Under the pieces are notes generated by a model that worked only from the letters and a program-made list of their open reading frames with translations, had not been told where the DNA came from and searched no databases. DNA of 64,000 bases from Ceratopteris richardii (lineage: Eukaryota; Streptophyta; Polypodiopsida; Polypodiales; Pteridaceae): contig CM035407.1 of NCBI GenBank assembly GCA_020310875.1, positions 93,542,733 through 93,606,732 of the forward strand, in the 5' to 3' direction. Made by a program: the position numbers and the translations under genes. The number at the start of each line of letters is the position of its first letter. Positions within the stretch are counted from its first letter, which is position 1. Below, piece by piece: positions 32,468 through 44,555 of the stretch.

Positions 32468-35460
32468 CCAATCAAGGTTCTAATTGTTCCCATCTTTGCA
32501 ACCGGGCTGAAAGTCTCTTCATAATCGATGCCGTGAGTTTGCTTGAATCCTTTTGCTACTAGTCTAGTTTTATGCCTTGCTAGAGAGCCATCAGCATTTC
32601 TCTTTATTTTAAACACCCATTTATTTGGAACAATCTTCATACCTTCAGCCTTTGGAACTAGCTCCCATGTGTGATTGTCCTTGAGAGCTTTCATCTCTTC
32701 TTGCATAGCTTCTTGCCATTCTTTTTGTGTACATGCTTCTTCATATGCATCCGGTTCTTTGTCTTTGACCACCTGTGTCATATATGCAAAATGCTTTGCA
32801 ATAAAACTATCATAGCTCAGCCTTTCAATTGGATACTTTGCTCTTGAAGACCTCCTTTCATTTCCTTTTGAACATTGCTTCTTCAACTGGTTCAACTTTA
32901 CCTTCGGTGTGATCACCTCTTCATACTCTTCTTCACTTGCATTTGAATCACTATTTTGGGCAGCACTTTCGGCTTTAGATCTTTCATAAGCTGATGTTGG
33001 TGATGAGGAATGACTCCTTAGCCTCCCCTTCCATGTTGAGCTTTCTCCAAGTGATGTAGAAGCTTCTGGACCTGACATTTGAGTGCTTGTTTGCTGAAAT
33101 TCTTCTTGGACAACACCTTCATCATCTTCGCAATCTTCTTCAAGAATCTTCTCTTTCCCTTTGTCTTCAAACCATCGTCTTAGCTCATCAAGTACCACAT
33201 CTCGTGAGACTCGTAGCTCCTTTGTCACCGGATTGTAGCACCTATATCCCTTTTGCTCCGATGAATATCCAATAAAAATACATTTTTCGAACTTTGCCTC
33301 CATCTTTGTCCTTAGTTCTTGAGGGATGTGAACATAACACACACATCCAAAAACTTTGAGATGTGTAAGGTCAGGCTTCTTACCAGAATAAACCTCCTCG
33401 GGAGTTAGATTATGCACTCCAGCTGTTGTGCACTTGTTCATCAAATAAACGGCCGTACTAGTTGCTTCAACCCAACAGTTTAGTGGCATCTTCATCTCGT
33501 TGAGCATGCATCTTGCAACTTCTGTGATATGTCAATTTTTCCTTTCAGCTATTCCATTTTGTTGAGGTGTGTACCTACATGTAAATTGTCTCTTGATTCC
33601 ATTTTCATAAAGAAAATCTGAAAATTCTTTGGAGAAATATTCTCCTCCTCCATCGGACCTCAAGATCTTTATGTAGCTTCCTGTTTCCTTTTCTACATGT
33701 GCTTTAAATCTCTTGAACATGGAGAACACATCTGATTTTTGTTTTATGCAAAACATCCATACTTTCCTTGAATGATCATCAATAAAAGTGACAAAATATC
33801 TATTACCAGCCACTAAAGGTTGTTGTGATGGTCCCCATACATCCGTGTGTATCAAGTCAAGGACATTCCTTGCCACATAGTTGCTTTTCTTGAATGGTTG
33901 TCGAGTTTGCTTTCCTAGTTGGCATGCTTCACAAAACTCATGTGGTCCGGCATCATTGAATCTTGGAAGACCTCTTACCACTTCATGGTTGCTCATGTCC
34001 TTGAGCTTGGGAATGTTGATATGTCCAAACCTTTTGTGCCACAAATCGATTTCAGCAATCCTCTTGTTTCCAAACTGAATATACATCACCTTTCCATGCG
34101 GTTGTTGAATGTCCAAAGCGAACATCCTTCCTTCTTTCCTTCCTTGAGCAATGACCTTGAATCCTTCTTTTGGATTCTTTATAAAGCAGCCTTTTTCATT
34201 GAAGATAACATGATATCCTTTCTCTACCATTTGTCCTACTGAAATCAAATTCTTTGCAATAGTAGGAACATGAAGAACATCAGCCAATACCTTCTTGTCT
34301 CCAAGCTTGCTATCTCCAACATGCTCAATTGCATGTTGAGTTTCATCGCCGGTCTCCACACATCCTTTTCCACTTGGAGCTTGTAGCTTTGTGAACAAAT
34401 CTCCTTGGCATGTCATATGGTTGCTGCAACCTGAATCTATGAACCATTTTTTATCGTCACTTCTCGAGTTGTTATACTCATGCTTCATGGCAAGCATGGT
34501 TTGCTTGTCTCCTTCACTTGATGTACTCACATAGTTATTTTGGCTCCTTTGGTTGCCTCCATTCAGCCTTCCATTCTTTTGCCAACAATCATTTGCATAA
34601 TGTCCTAGTTTACCACAATGATAACATGTTATACCTTTATGAGGATTGTATGAACCTCGACCTCTTCCTCTATTTCTTCCTCGACCTCTTCCATGTGTGT
34701 TGTCATTTGAGTTGTCCTTGTTGTCCTCCGAGTTGTGTTGGCTGAAATTTGTGTTGTTGTAGCTTCTTCCTCTTCCTCTCGAGCCTCCTCTTGAGTTCCT
34801 TCCTCTACCTCTTCCTGCATATAACATTTGACTATGGCTGTCCTTACCTTTGTTGCCTTCTCCTTGTTGAGCAACCTCTTCAGCCACAAGATTTGGTATA
34901 ATCTCGTCGAATGTTGGTAGAGGATCTCTATAAAGGATGTTTGTGATGAGGGGCTTCCACTTTTCTTCACTCCTCAAGCCATTGAGGGCTGTTTGGACAA
35001 TGTCTTCCTCTTCTATCTTGCATCCAACTGATGCTAGCTGATCTCGAAGCTCCTTAATCCTCAATGTATACTCACTAATGCTTTGGTTTGAGCTTTTCTT
35101 CATGTTGTTGAGCTCGTTCTTGAGTTGCATCCTCCGAGACCTTGTTGAGGTAGCATACACCTTCTCCAATGCTTCCCAAACTTCTTTGGCTGTTTCTAAG
35201 CTTTGCACATGACCAATCATAGTGTTAGAAATAACTTGTGAGATGAGGAACATCACCCTTCGATTCCTCTCTTCCCAATCAGCAAATTGTCTCCTTTGTA
35301 CCGGAGTAATGTTGGGATCTTCAAGGTCTATCGGTTGTGGATCATCTCCACTAACTAAACTCCATAAACCTTTACCTTTAAGGTAATTTATCATTCTATA
35401 CCTCCAAGATTGAAAATTGTCTTTGTCTAACTTCTCAACTTGTTGTCCTAAATCAGCCAT
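32413..35460 (-). pseudogene. Gag-protease-integrase-partial RT polyprotein (element E)
   Basis: One frame. Residues 1-260 are gag with an RG-rich tail. The CCHC knuckle is CYHCGKLGHYANDC (residues 279-292), and the protease has Asp342 in FIDSGC. The integrase has HHCC residues His475, His480, Cys510 and Cys513, and DDE residues Asp540, Asp603 and Glu639, with 35 residues between the last two as in the family. The only stop is TGA at 33534-33532, three codons after Glu639. The frame then continues through the integrase C-terminus (VFGCVCYVHIPQELRTKM) and the RT start (WELVPKAEG, FSPVAKMGTIRTL), where the deletion falls near 32480. Confidence 0.93.
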
Positions 35461-35593
35461 TGGAAACTTCCAAGATTGAAGTTTACCTCAAGTATGTTGT
35501 GGCGCTCTCTCTTGAATTCACGAAGCTCCCCCTTGATTTGTAGCTTTCCCTTTGCTTCAGTTCAGTTCCAATGCTTTGACTCTTCAAACTCCA

Positions 35594-35607
35594 AGGCTCT
35601 GATACCA
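35594..35607 (-). promoter_or_regulatory. Primer-binding site of element E
   Basis: Minus strand TGGTATCAGAGCCT, a perfect match to the initiator tRNA-Met type, two bases inside the 5' LTR. Confidence 0.88.
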
Positions 35608-35609
35608 AA

Positions 35610-36347
35610 TGTTGGAGAATTTCTCTCCTAATCGCAGCGGAAAGTGTAGAAGACCTTCTCAGGATCAAGACTCTTGCTAATAGTAGAACCTTCAAATGAA
35701 AACTAGTACCAATTAAAATATCCAATGAACTTGAAACTTTGGTCACTCAAACTAGACACCTAGAGCTTTCAAATGAGATATCAAACACTCAATTTGGAGT
35801 AGATTTGAGTTGGCAACTATTTGGTTCAAAACAGACTACCTATCCACTCAGTTAGGCTAAAAACTGGACTTCACTAAAACCTGAATAACTCACAGACCAT
35901 AAAGAATTTCATAAAACTATTTTAGATAGAGGAAGTACTCGAGATAAGCTTTCCAAAAAATGTTTAAACACTAAAATTGGATACATATGTTGAGAGATAC
36001 GGCTCTCACAAGTAGACTACCCAAAAATGGGTGTGCGGCTGGACATACTCTATGAGAGTGAACTGAACGAAATGACTCAAAACAAATGAAGTAGCTACAA
36101 GGGGGCTTCCACGCCTTCTTCCTCTATCCTTGAGTGTACTCCCTTGCTTCTTTTATAGCCAAGTGACCAAAAACTCTCATGATGAGTTTGAGAGCTCTTC
36201 TCCATCATTTTTCCACTACTTTGGACAACCACTCCTCTTACAGTTCAGATTTTGGATTTGATTTTCTTTTGAATGATTCTCTTTTGGCCTCCACTACTTG
36301 CTGAAGTAAATGCTTCTATTTTTCATTTTTGTATTTTCCTTCTACTT
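35610..36347 (-). repeat. 5' LTR of element E
   Basis: Starts TGTTGGAGAATTTCTC as read on the plus strand and aligns with 31729-32467 to TTCTACTT. The outer limit may extend a little further, to about 36358. Confidence 0.85.
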
Positions 36348-36584
36348 GAAGAAAAATCCTTTTTTCAAAAATATATACGAGCTTACTTCTTTATTTTTAA
36401 CACATAATGTATGTGACTTGTTTCTTACTCATTATGACTTATATGTATAATATAACTTGAATACTTTTCTATGATCTCCCATATCTTTGGATGCATACGA
36501 GGAAGATTTTAATCAATTATCATATCTTCTCTAGTCATAAGATACTCTTGCACTACAATATTGTAGCATATTTGTCCTTTATTT

Positions 36585-36850
36585 TCCTTTGTATGTCCAA
36601 TAAATCTATAGTTTTTAGACTTTGTCGCAAATTTATTTCTTAACTCACTAGGTACATGTGCATAGAAAAAGCACCCAAATACTCATAATAGCTCATACCC
36701 GATTTTTGCTTCCATATATTTCATAACATGTCAAATAGTGAACCATTCCCATAGGATCTCTATTTATCACATGCTTGTGTCCAAACGTATCTAGCATGTT
36801 CTTCTCATTAAGCATGGATTTTGAAACTTCTTCAATGATATGTTTTTATT
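36585..36850 (-). pseudogene. Copia integrase C-terminal fragment
   Basis: The minus strand reads KSMLNEKNML near the start, then INRDP and YEIYGSKNRV, matching the region after the copia DDE core (SMLNEK ... Y-x-x-NR-x-P ... PYE-x-x-x-G-K-K-P). Several stops follow. It lies next to element E but belongs to another copy. Confidence 0.6.
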
Positions 36851-36892
36851 TCATTTTTCAACACCACTTTATTGTGCCTTGTATCTATAGGA

Positions 36893-36990
36893 TAGTTTTC
36901 TTTAATAAGAGGAAGTTCAGCCAAGGCCTAGTCTCCCTTGCATTAGTTAATTGAAGGAACAATTGCACAAGTGAAGGGGAATCATTATAT
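36893..36990 (-). mobile_element. 5'-truncated LINE 3' tail
   Basis: TAAGAGGAAGTTCAGCC, then CCTAGTCTCCC, then AAGTGAAGGGGAA parallel in order and spacing the 3' end of the LINE at 63-140 (AAAGGAAGTTCGGCATTAG, CCTACTCTCCC, AGAGAAGGGGAC). It is a short, diverged copy. Confidence 0.5.
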
Positions 36991-37432
36991 AACTATGGTT
37001 CCAAGTGGCAAATCCATGGTTTTTTAGGGTCCAAAACCACTTGGAGAACCTTTGTGTTTATTGAGAAACCCTTGGGAAAGTCTCTTCTCCAAGATTATGG
37101 TTTGAAGCCTATAGGATTGATATTTCCTAAAGGTATGGGTATTTAGCTCTTAGGGAGGCTTCTCAAGCCTTTGGACTTGTATGTACAAGCTTAGTATGAG
37201 TTCTTCCAGAATCCATGTGATTTCATGTGACTTTCAATATTAGAAGACCTTGGATTAGAATCCATGTGGAGGGGACACTTGGGAATTTCTCCTCACATTT
37301 CCTCCTTTGCCTAGAGGTATATACATGAGTGGAGTTGGTTGGATGGATATGTGCATATTGCATCCCTTTGTGGGTTAGGCTAGTTAGTCCATTACTTAAA
37401 TTATTTTTGGTCTTTATTGTGTGGATACAACA
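36991..37432 (+). repeat. Probable copia LTR 3' part (element G)
   Basis: Contains a TATA-like GAGGTATATACATGAG near 37315 and ends GGATACAACA, followed by TTGGCCATCAGAGCC, a mutated tRNA-Met primer-binding site. The left boundary is unknown. A second primer-site-like TTGGTATGAGAGCA lies near 37985. Confidence 0.45.
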
Positions 37433-38017
37433 TTGGCCATCAGAGCCAGGCTAATGTTTTTGTCAGTTTGTTTTCTGACCTGATTGCACATTCGTGAGCC
37501 TTCTAGACCTTCTACTTTTCGCTCTGGAAAATTATTTTAGTTTAAAAACTCAAGGAGCTATGAGAACACCTTCTTAGAATCGTTGAAGTTTGGGTAGAAA
37601 TTTTTGTATTCATTGGAGGAGTACACATTAAGATATGAGTAGATCTATGTGACTATGTATGTGCATCGTCATCTTCCTAACAAGTCCAGACCATCCACCT
37701 AAATTCATATGCACATTACTCTTAGCATACTCATCCTAGATTCATGGGATACCTTATAAGAGGTCAATACTCACTCTATTTGAATATATAAAAAAGGTCT
37801 TTGGTCAATTCCAATCAGTTTGTGAGCTCTAGGCATAACTCTGAGTACGTTTTTCCATAAATAAAAGGTTTTCTCTACTTGACAGGTATTCAAAAGTTAT
37901 ATGTTTTGACACGGACTTATGCTATTTTGGAGCAAGTTTTGCAAGGACCCTCTCATCTCTACATAGTGTCCATTACTCCTCACATTGGTATGAGAGCATA
38001 GTCATAGTTTTGACATT

Positions 38018-38781
38018 ATGGGTGATGGGTTTCCCTCATCAAGTGAAAAATTGGATCAAAGCAACTACTTAAATTGGTCTCTAAAGTTGGATTCTTACTT
38101 GCAAGGGAGAAACTTATATGGATACATCTCAGGACATGTGTTGATGCCTATACTCAAAACCAAAGGACAACTAACTCAAGAAGAGAAGGAAATATTAAAC
38201 ACATGGTGTGAAAAGGATAGTTTGGTTATTTCCTCATATTAAGAATTCTAAGACATCACAATAGACATGGAATGATTTGGATGCATTCTTCTTTTCAAGC
38301 ACGAAGGCTAGGAAGGACCAACTATGGATGGATTTTACAAGAAGAAAGAAGCATCCCAAGCAAAGTGTCATTGATTTTGTCACCAAAATGAAGGACATTG
38401 CAAACAAATTAGAGAGAATTAAAGGAAACATTTATGAGTAGTAGATTGTGAGGCAAGTCATCAATGTAATTAAGGTTGATGGAAAGTGGGAAGCTTTCAC
38501 CACTGCCATGGACTTGTACATGGATATGCAGGTGCCAAACTTCAACATTCTCATGAGATAACTCTTCACTCATGAGGCCAAGCATGTGAAGAATGGTGAG
38601 AATAAAAAATATAATCAATCCTCTTCCCTTTTCATAGATAAAAGCAAATGTAAACACAAAAAAGGAAAAGGCAAAAAAATTTGATCATAAAGGAAGCACT
38701 TCCCAAGCTAACTTTGGAGGTAGAGGTACAAGCTCAAGAGGCTCCTCGCCTTGTGCCATATGTGGATTATCTAATGTCACT
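38018..38781 (+). pseudogene. Copia gag (element G), cut by a SINE-like sequence
   Basis: Starts MGDGFPSSSEKLDQSNYLNW, like element 1. After codon 74 the frame is broken repeatedly, but gag sequence can be followed to a zinc knuckle CAICGLSN at 38752-38781, which stops midway where the SINE-like sequence begins. No pol follows. 37433-38017 upstream is leader-like and non-coding. Confidence 0.75.
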
Positions 38782-38900
38782 CTAGCACAATGGTAAGCAC
38801 CAACATGAGGAGATCCACCTCATAAATTTGAATCTGCAAAGATGTGAGGACTAGTATGAAGACTGAGTGCATGAGTGAGAAGCACTCAAGCATGCACATA
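38775..38900 (+). mobile_element. Possible tRNA-derived SINE head
   Basis: An A-box TAGCACAATGG (about 38784-38794) is followed by a B-box-like AATTTGAATCT about 40 bp later. Its start coincides with the point where the gag zinc knuckle of element G breaks off. Confidence 0.4.
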
Positions 38901-39409
38901 CACAAGGTAAGAGCAAAGAATGGAACAATGGAGGGTCTTCAATTACAAATGAAATCTCTTACAACAACTCAAATCTCTAACAAGCTAACCTAAAAAAATG
39001 AGCTCTCTTGCCTTCATTTTATACAGATTAATGATGCTAATAATGATTTTCTAATCAAATTCTTGAGTGGTTGGATACAGGTCAAGGGAGAATGGATGAT
39101 TTGATGTTTTGATGGTATATTATGAAATCCATTTGAGTTTTACCTATGCACATAGAGTGATTGTAAGGATTGATGTATATGTACATTGATATGCATGTGA
39201 GTGGGTGCACAAGCTTCACCATCAAATGCTTTTTACCCTAATTTTTGAACCATATTCTTTTATCTATGCATTTAAAAGTATTCATTCAATAGGGCTACAT
39301 TATAAGGCGATGCATAGATACTTATCTTCTGATCCCATGCATGCAATAAATTAAGAAAATTGATATGTGAGATAACTTTATTTTTGAAGAAAACAAAATA
39401 ATTTATTGG
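38901..39409. other. Unassigned sequence
   Basis: No gene seen. It contains the third, changed copy of the GGGCTACATTATAAGG motif near 39292. Confidence 0.4.
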
Positions 39410-39598
39410 ATCATCACGGACGATGTGCATTTATTTATTGGCCCATCAAGGAGATTTTTTTTCTTGGGGTTGTATATATGCCTAAACCCCTAACATGTTA
39501 CTTATCTTTGTACTTTCTCTTAATAATGCATTAAGTATTATGTGTTGTGCTCCAAGGTTCTTCTTCTTACTTGTGATGTTCACGTGCTTTTGTAGACC
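39410..39598 (+). repeat. LTR fragment of the family-C copia
   Basis: Parallels the LTR at 59910-60139 through TTGTATATATGCCTA, TACTTATCTTTGTAC, GTGTTGTGCTCCAAG and CTTCTTCTT to the end. No primer site follows, so it is a solo or broken LTR. Confidence 0.6.
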
Positions 39599-39819
39599 TC
39601 AAAATCCAAAAAAAGAATGGCATTACTAAATTCAAAAATAGACATATTGCAAAAACAAGAAGAGCCTTGTTTATTAAGATAAATATGCCTCATTAGTATT
39701 GGGGAGAAGATATGCACAATGTTGTATACATTATGAATATAAATCCAACCATTTTTGTACATCAAATAACATTTTAAGTCAAGCTTACATATAAAAAGAC
39801 AAAGTTATAACATATCAAA

Positions 39820-41590
39820 TTACTTGGTTGTGTTGCATATGTGCATGTTCGAGATTATCAAAGGATGAAGCTTGATCCAAAAGTAGAAAGATGTATCTTA
39901 TTGTGTAGTCCCTTAAGAAAAAGGGATGTAAATGTTACAATCCACTCACAACAATGGGTAAAAGTAATCAGAGATGTGGTGTTTGATGAAATTTCAAGCT
40001 TCTATGCTAATGTAGAAGAACAACTTAATAATGACTCATATGACAAAGAAAATACCAAAAATTCAAGTGTAGAATTCGAAGTTTTAAGTGGACCTAATAT
40101 GTCAACCACTAGTAGTACCAACTCAAACCCTTGGAGTGGAAGATTTCATGGAAATTTTAGTCAAGAAAATTCATCAACTATGTCCAAAAAAGATAAAGAA
40201 AATATTTCTACTCGTAATAAAACATCTACACATTTTACATTGATAGAGAATTAGGCATTTCAAAAAAGAAACTTGACGAGGAACTTGGATTGCCCTCTAT
40301 GAAGACACCAAGAGTAAAAAATGTGTATGTTGATATACAAGAAAGAAGTGACTCGTGTCCAAGGAGATGGAGGAGGATGTGGAATTCAGTGTAGTGATAA
40401 ACATATGATAGCTACATGGCTCTTCATTGTGCTTACATGACCAAGGTAATAGAAGATGTTCGACCTTCTTGTTTTGAAGATGCAATTAGAAATGTATATT
40501 GGGAGAAAGTTATGGATGAGGAGATGGTTGCACTTATGTAAATCAAACATGGAAGCTGGTTCCATTGCCGCAAGGAAAAAAAATCCATAGGCTGCAAGTG
40601 GGTTTACAAGGTCAAGCATAATGCTGATAGTAGCATAACTAGGTGAAAATCATGATTGGTAGCAAAAGGATATGCATAGATAATTGGCATTATTATGGGG
40701 AACATTTCATCCCTATGTGTAAAATGGCCATTGTTAGAGCACCATGCATTGGCTACAACAAAAGGATGGATTTTGCATTAGATGGGTGAGAAAAATGCCC
40801 TCTTATATGGTGAGTTGCAAGAAGTGTACATGCACCAAGCACAAGGATATGAGTATTCTAAGCTTCTTGAATATGTTTTCAAGTTGAGAAAGTCTTTGTA
40901 TGGGCTTAAACAAGCCCCTCGTGATGAGTATGCAAGAACTACATATTATTTAATCTTCATTGAATTTTTTATTTTTGATGCAAATCAATCACTATATGCA
41001 AGAAAGTTTGATGATGGCATCACAATTGTGGAAATTATGTTGATGAACTGATACTAGATGTTGATGATGAAGAAAGCATTAATGACGTAAAGCAACTCCT
41101 TATGCATGAATTTGAGATGAAAGATCTTGGTACAATGCTGCTCTTTGGGCATTAGTTTATACATATAGAAACAAGTATATGGTTGTCCCAAAGGTAATAT
41201 GCATTGCATATGCTACAAAAGTATGGGATGACTTGTAAGCCAATTTCTATGCCAATAAATCAGAATTTGAAGTTGGATACTATCTTAGGTGAAGCATTGC
41301 AAAATGCTAGTTGTATAGGAAAATTGTGGGAATTCCGATACGTCTCACAAATACAAGCCGTGATCTAAGCTACACCATAAGACTTGAAATTTAATTTATG
41401 TCGGCTCCGTGAAAACCATATTTGATGCTTTGAGATGCACTCTAGCTTATGTGAGTGCTACTTTGGATTATGCATTGTTCTATGAAGTTTGTTTAGAATT
41501 GCATGTCATGGGTACACCGATGGAGATGGAGTTGGCATTGTTCCAGATAGAATATTCAATATTCAAGTGGATTTTTTTTGATAGATTTTG
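39820..41590 (+). pseudogene. Copia remnant: integrase end, linker, RT and RNase H debris
   Basis: The frame at 39841-40254 has the integrase C-terminus (MKLDPKVERC), VIRDVVFDE and the linker motif NPWSGR, as in fragment D. RT is scattered over several frames (about 40440-41050), including EVYMHQ and LYGLKQAPR at about 40897-40920. The YVDD region is damaged (about 41035). RNase H connection sequence can be traced to about 41300. It is too decayed to function. Confidence 0.75.
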
Positions 41591-41749
41591 TAACATAGAT
41601 CAGAAGTATTTGTAGATCTACACAGATAATAAAATTCTCTCTTTTTGTTCTACATATACTCTGTTTTTCTTCTTTACATCTTGTTGTGCCGAAGTCTATT
41701 ATTCGTGTGGCATTGTGATTGTGATTGAAGATGAGGAGACTTTTTAGAA

Positions 41750-41833
41750 AAACACTCAAAAAATCAAGCCTAAGTGAAGGGACAAATTCACACTTGTAAT
41801 ATAGTGCAAAATTAGAGTTTAATCCTAGCATAG
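41750..41833 (+). repeat. 5' LTR of element F, left piece
   Basis: Matches 50160-50240 (TCAAGCCTAAGTGAAGGGAC and onward). It ends at CATAG, where the nested element enters. Confidence 0.85.
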
Positions 41834-42152
41834 TGTTGAGAGTTCCATGCTCCACCCTTTTTTCAAAGAGCACTTTCATTCTCATGCAAGCACATATATC
41901 CCACATGCAAGGGAATTCTCCCAAACTCCATATAAGCAAGCCCTCCCTTCACTCCACACAAGCTCATTTACTCTAGCCCATTGCCAAGAGTGTGCTTCCT
42001 CTCCTCATGGAGTCTCCATGCTCATAGAGCATCATTTGTAAGTTCTCTCCATTTTAATTTACTCATCATGTTTTGTTATCTTTTGTTCCTTCCTCCTTAG
42101 TTTGATGTATGATTAATAGTAGATCTGGAGTAGTTGCTTTGTCATTTCAACA
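41834..42152 (+). repeat. 5' LTR of the nested non-autonomous element
   Basis: 319 bp, TGTTGAGAGTTCC to CATTTCAACA, the same length as its partner at 44556-44874. I count about 17 differences. Confidence 0.95.
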
Positions 42153-42165
42153 TGGTATCAGAGCA
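42153..42165 (+). promoter_or_regulatory. Primer-binding site (nested element)
   Basis: TGGTATCAGAGCA directly after the LTR, a perfect initiator tRNA-Met type. Confidence 0.93.
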
Positions 42166-42759
42166 TAGGTTGATTGTTTTTACTTTTGAGTTATGTTTTC
42201 TATTATCTTTATCATTAGCATGTATTTCCTTCTTAATCCCTCCCATATTTTCTTCAAAAAAAGTGCTTCTAAGCACTAATCCATTTTTTGTTATCATAAT
42301 TTCCTTTTGTTCTCTTAAACTTGATTATCACCCTCACTTTATTTTTTCCAACGTTACACCATTATTTAGTTAATCTTCAATATCATAATCCTTTATGTTG
42401 TATTCCATCATCATAATAACAATGCTTATGAGCACTATCAATGGGAGATATGGACCTCATAATCGACCAAGGTGTTGCCTTCTCTGCATCGTTCAAGTGG
42501 AGTGCACTGCATCGATGAAAAATGCACGTGTCTTGGCTCTTGCTAGTTTTGGGATGATCTCATGATTCGCCGACGGGGACGGTCATGTTGTTCGATGGTT
42601 GAGCAGGCTCTGGAGCTAGGATCTCTTCAACAATGCCCTACAATAGATTCTGTTTGCGCATTGTATTACTGTGCATGAGCTAATAAATCTTCTCACACCA
42701 GAAGCATGCAGACGTTTGGACAGCTCCCATGGGTGGGATACTAAACAAAAGCATTTACA

Positions 42760-43350
42760 GCAACAAGATCCAAAGGCATGGACAAGATTGTTGCACTACC
42801 CAGTGTCTTCAAAGAGGATGAGCAGACTGATTAGTAATAGCAATTGGCTGATGCACACTTGCCTGATTCACTGAAAATCAACCTATTAGATTCACCAGCA
42901 TCACCAGATTCTACTATTACACTTAACATCCATAACCAAAGCTACACAGTGCCATATATGCAATTCATCACCTATACTGTGTCATCTCGAAAGTGGAAGA
43001 TAGCAATCTGCCGATTTCTACTTCAGAAAAGTATGAGGAGTCCTCTTCTAAGGGATATGAATCCGGAATAGAGAGCCCAAGTGGGCCTTATGACTTATGA
43101 CACATGTGCCATTCAATACCGCTACAGTAATGCATCAATTCTCCATCGCATGTACTTTGCTTTGGAGTCTCAACACCAAAGTAAGCTTAACATCTTTGAG
43201 GAGCTCCATAATGGATGATTGTCTCTACTTGTATTTGTGTAAAGAGCACTATGAGCCCCGATTGAATTCATCAAGAAGGAGCAGTATAACTGCATAGCTC
43301 AGCATATTAGTGACCGTGCTATGGACACATGTTTAGAAGAGAGAGAGAGA
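42760..43350 (+). pseudogene. Gene-like cargo of unknown origin
   Basis: Protein-like stretches follow one another in shifting frames. One starts MDKIVALPS (about 42779), one contains LADAHLPDSLKINLLDSP (about 42843-42900), one contains ISTSEKYEESSSKGYESG (about 43015-43068). The longest, in a single frame from 43093 to 43350, contains SNASILHRMYFALESQHQ and later FIKKEQYNCIAQHISDRAMD, with three stops. The composition is unlike retroelement gag or pol, and I do not recognise the protein. A captured host-gene transcript is the simplest idea; an unknown element gene is the alternative. Confidence 0.45.
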
Positions 43351-44555
43351 TAATGAGTTGAACCAGAGAGATTTCATCATCCAGAAGTGATTTTTGTGAC
43401 CTTGACACGGGTAGCTGATGAATCCAAACAAAGCATAGTTTGCTTGCATAAGCAATGATGTCACGAAATTTGCTCCTGCCCATAATACACAAAAAGCTAG
43501 AGCCGTTTTACTTCAGGTTTGTTCATCTTGGCCACCAATAAACTCCGATGGGATCCAAATGTAAAGAAATGCCAAATATATGGAAATGTTCAGTGAATAT
43601 GCAGCAGGAAGCAGAGAGAGGCAAAGAGCAATGTGGCACTACAAATAAGCTGACATCATCACTAATGCAAAATTTGCCTTAAAGCTGGATGAACTTTCTG
43701 CTATTTTTCATGTCTTTCTAAATTATGTATGTGCTAGCTTAACTTTTTACGTCATCGCTATCAACGAGGGTGATTACACATATTTTCTCAAACTTATGCT
43801 ATTCAAAGTTCATCACAAAGAATAGCATCAAATGAAGATGGATATACAAAGATCACATACAAATTTAATTATACTTTGGAAATAAGCACATACATGTCTT
43901 GAGTCATGATTGGTGCTACTATGTTATTTATTTTTTCATGCTTGTAATGGGATTAGACACCACCTTCCTACAGAAGGTAGAACCTTCCCAAATTCATCAA
44001 GTTTTGAAGCTATATATACTCTAAAGTCATTTGTACTCCAAAGAGTTAAAATATTATTGAGCTCCAAATCAATCAAGCCCCATGTAAAGGGATTAGACAC
44101 TGCTCTTTAAAAGTTTACGACCTTCCCTATGGCTTGCACATACATACTTTTTTCAAGCGTATGGCAAGGAGGATCAAGCTCTACATATCAAAAGGCTACA
44201 AAGCTCAAAACTCAAAAGCTTCGTCAACATCAAGAGGACGGTACCAACGATTCCATCAATGGATCCAAAGCAACATTAAACATAAAGAGCAAAAGGGCAA
44301 CACAAGCACTACCTACCCCATGTTTTATGTTCCAAGATCCCAAGGATGCCATATGTCCCACACACCAAGGATCCAATATGTCCATGGAACTTAAAACCAA
44401 GGGATGCCATATGTCCCAAACTTGGACCCCATATGTCCAAGTTATGTCTAAGGATCCCATATGTCCTTAGATCTTAAAAACCAATGGACTAAGTGATCCC
44501 ATATGTCACTAGTCCTCCATATTCAAAACAAAAGGGTCGTCACATGGATGGAGGG

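Larger units (their letters stand above)
31729..36347 (-). mobile_element. Copia element E, two LTRs, RT/RNase H deleted
   Basis: The best preserved retroelement in the window. Gag, protease and integrase run in one frame from 35460 with a single stop. RT is cut after about one third and runs straight into the 3' LTR, so the RT palm, RNase H and polypurine tract are gone. The two LTRs (31729-32467 and about 35610-36347) differ at roughly 20 positions in the first 440 bases. Because the tract needed for transposition is missing, the deletion probably happened after insertion. Outer LTR ends lack a clear CA, and no target duplication was confirmed. Confidence 0.92.

Noticed and set aside
35612-36347. 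Exact 5-bp target duplication for element E
   Set aside because: CATAA precedes 31729, but I could not place the outer end of the right LTR, so no duplication can be claimed.
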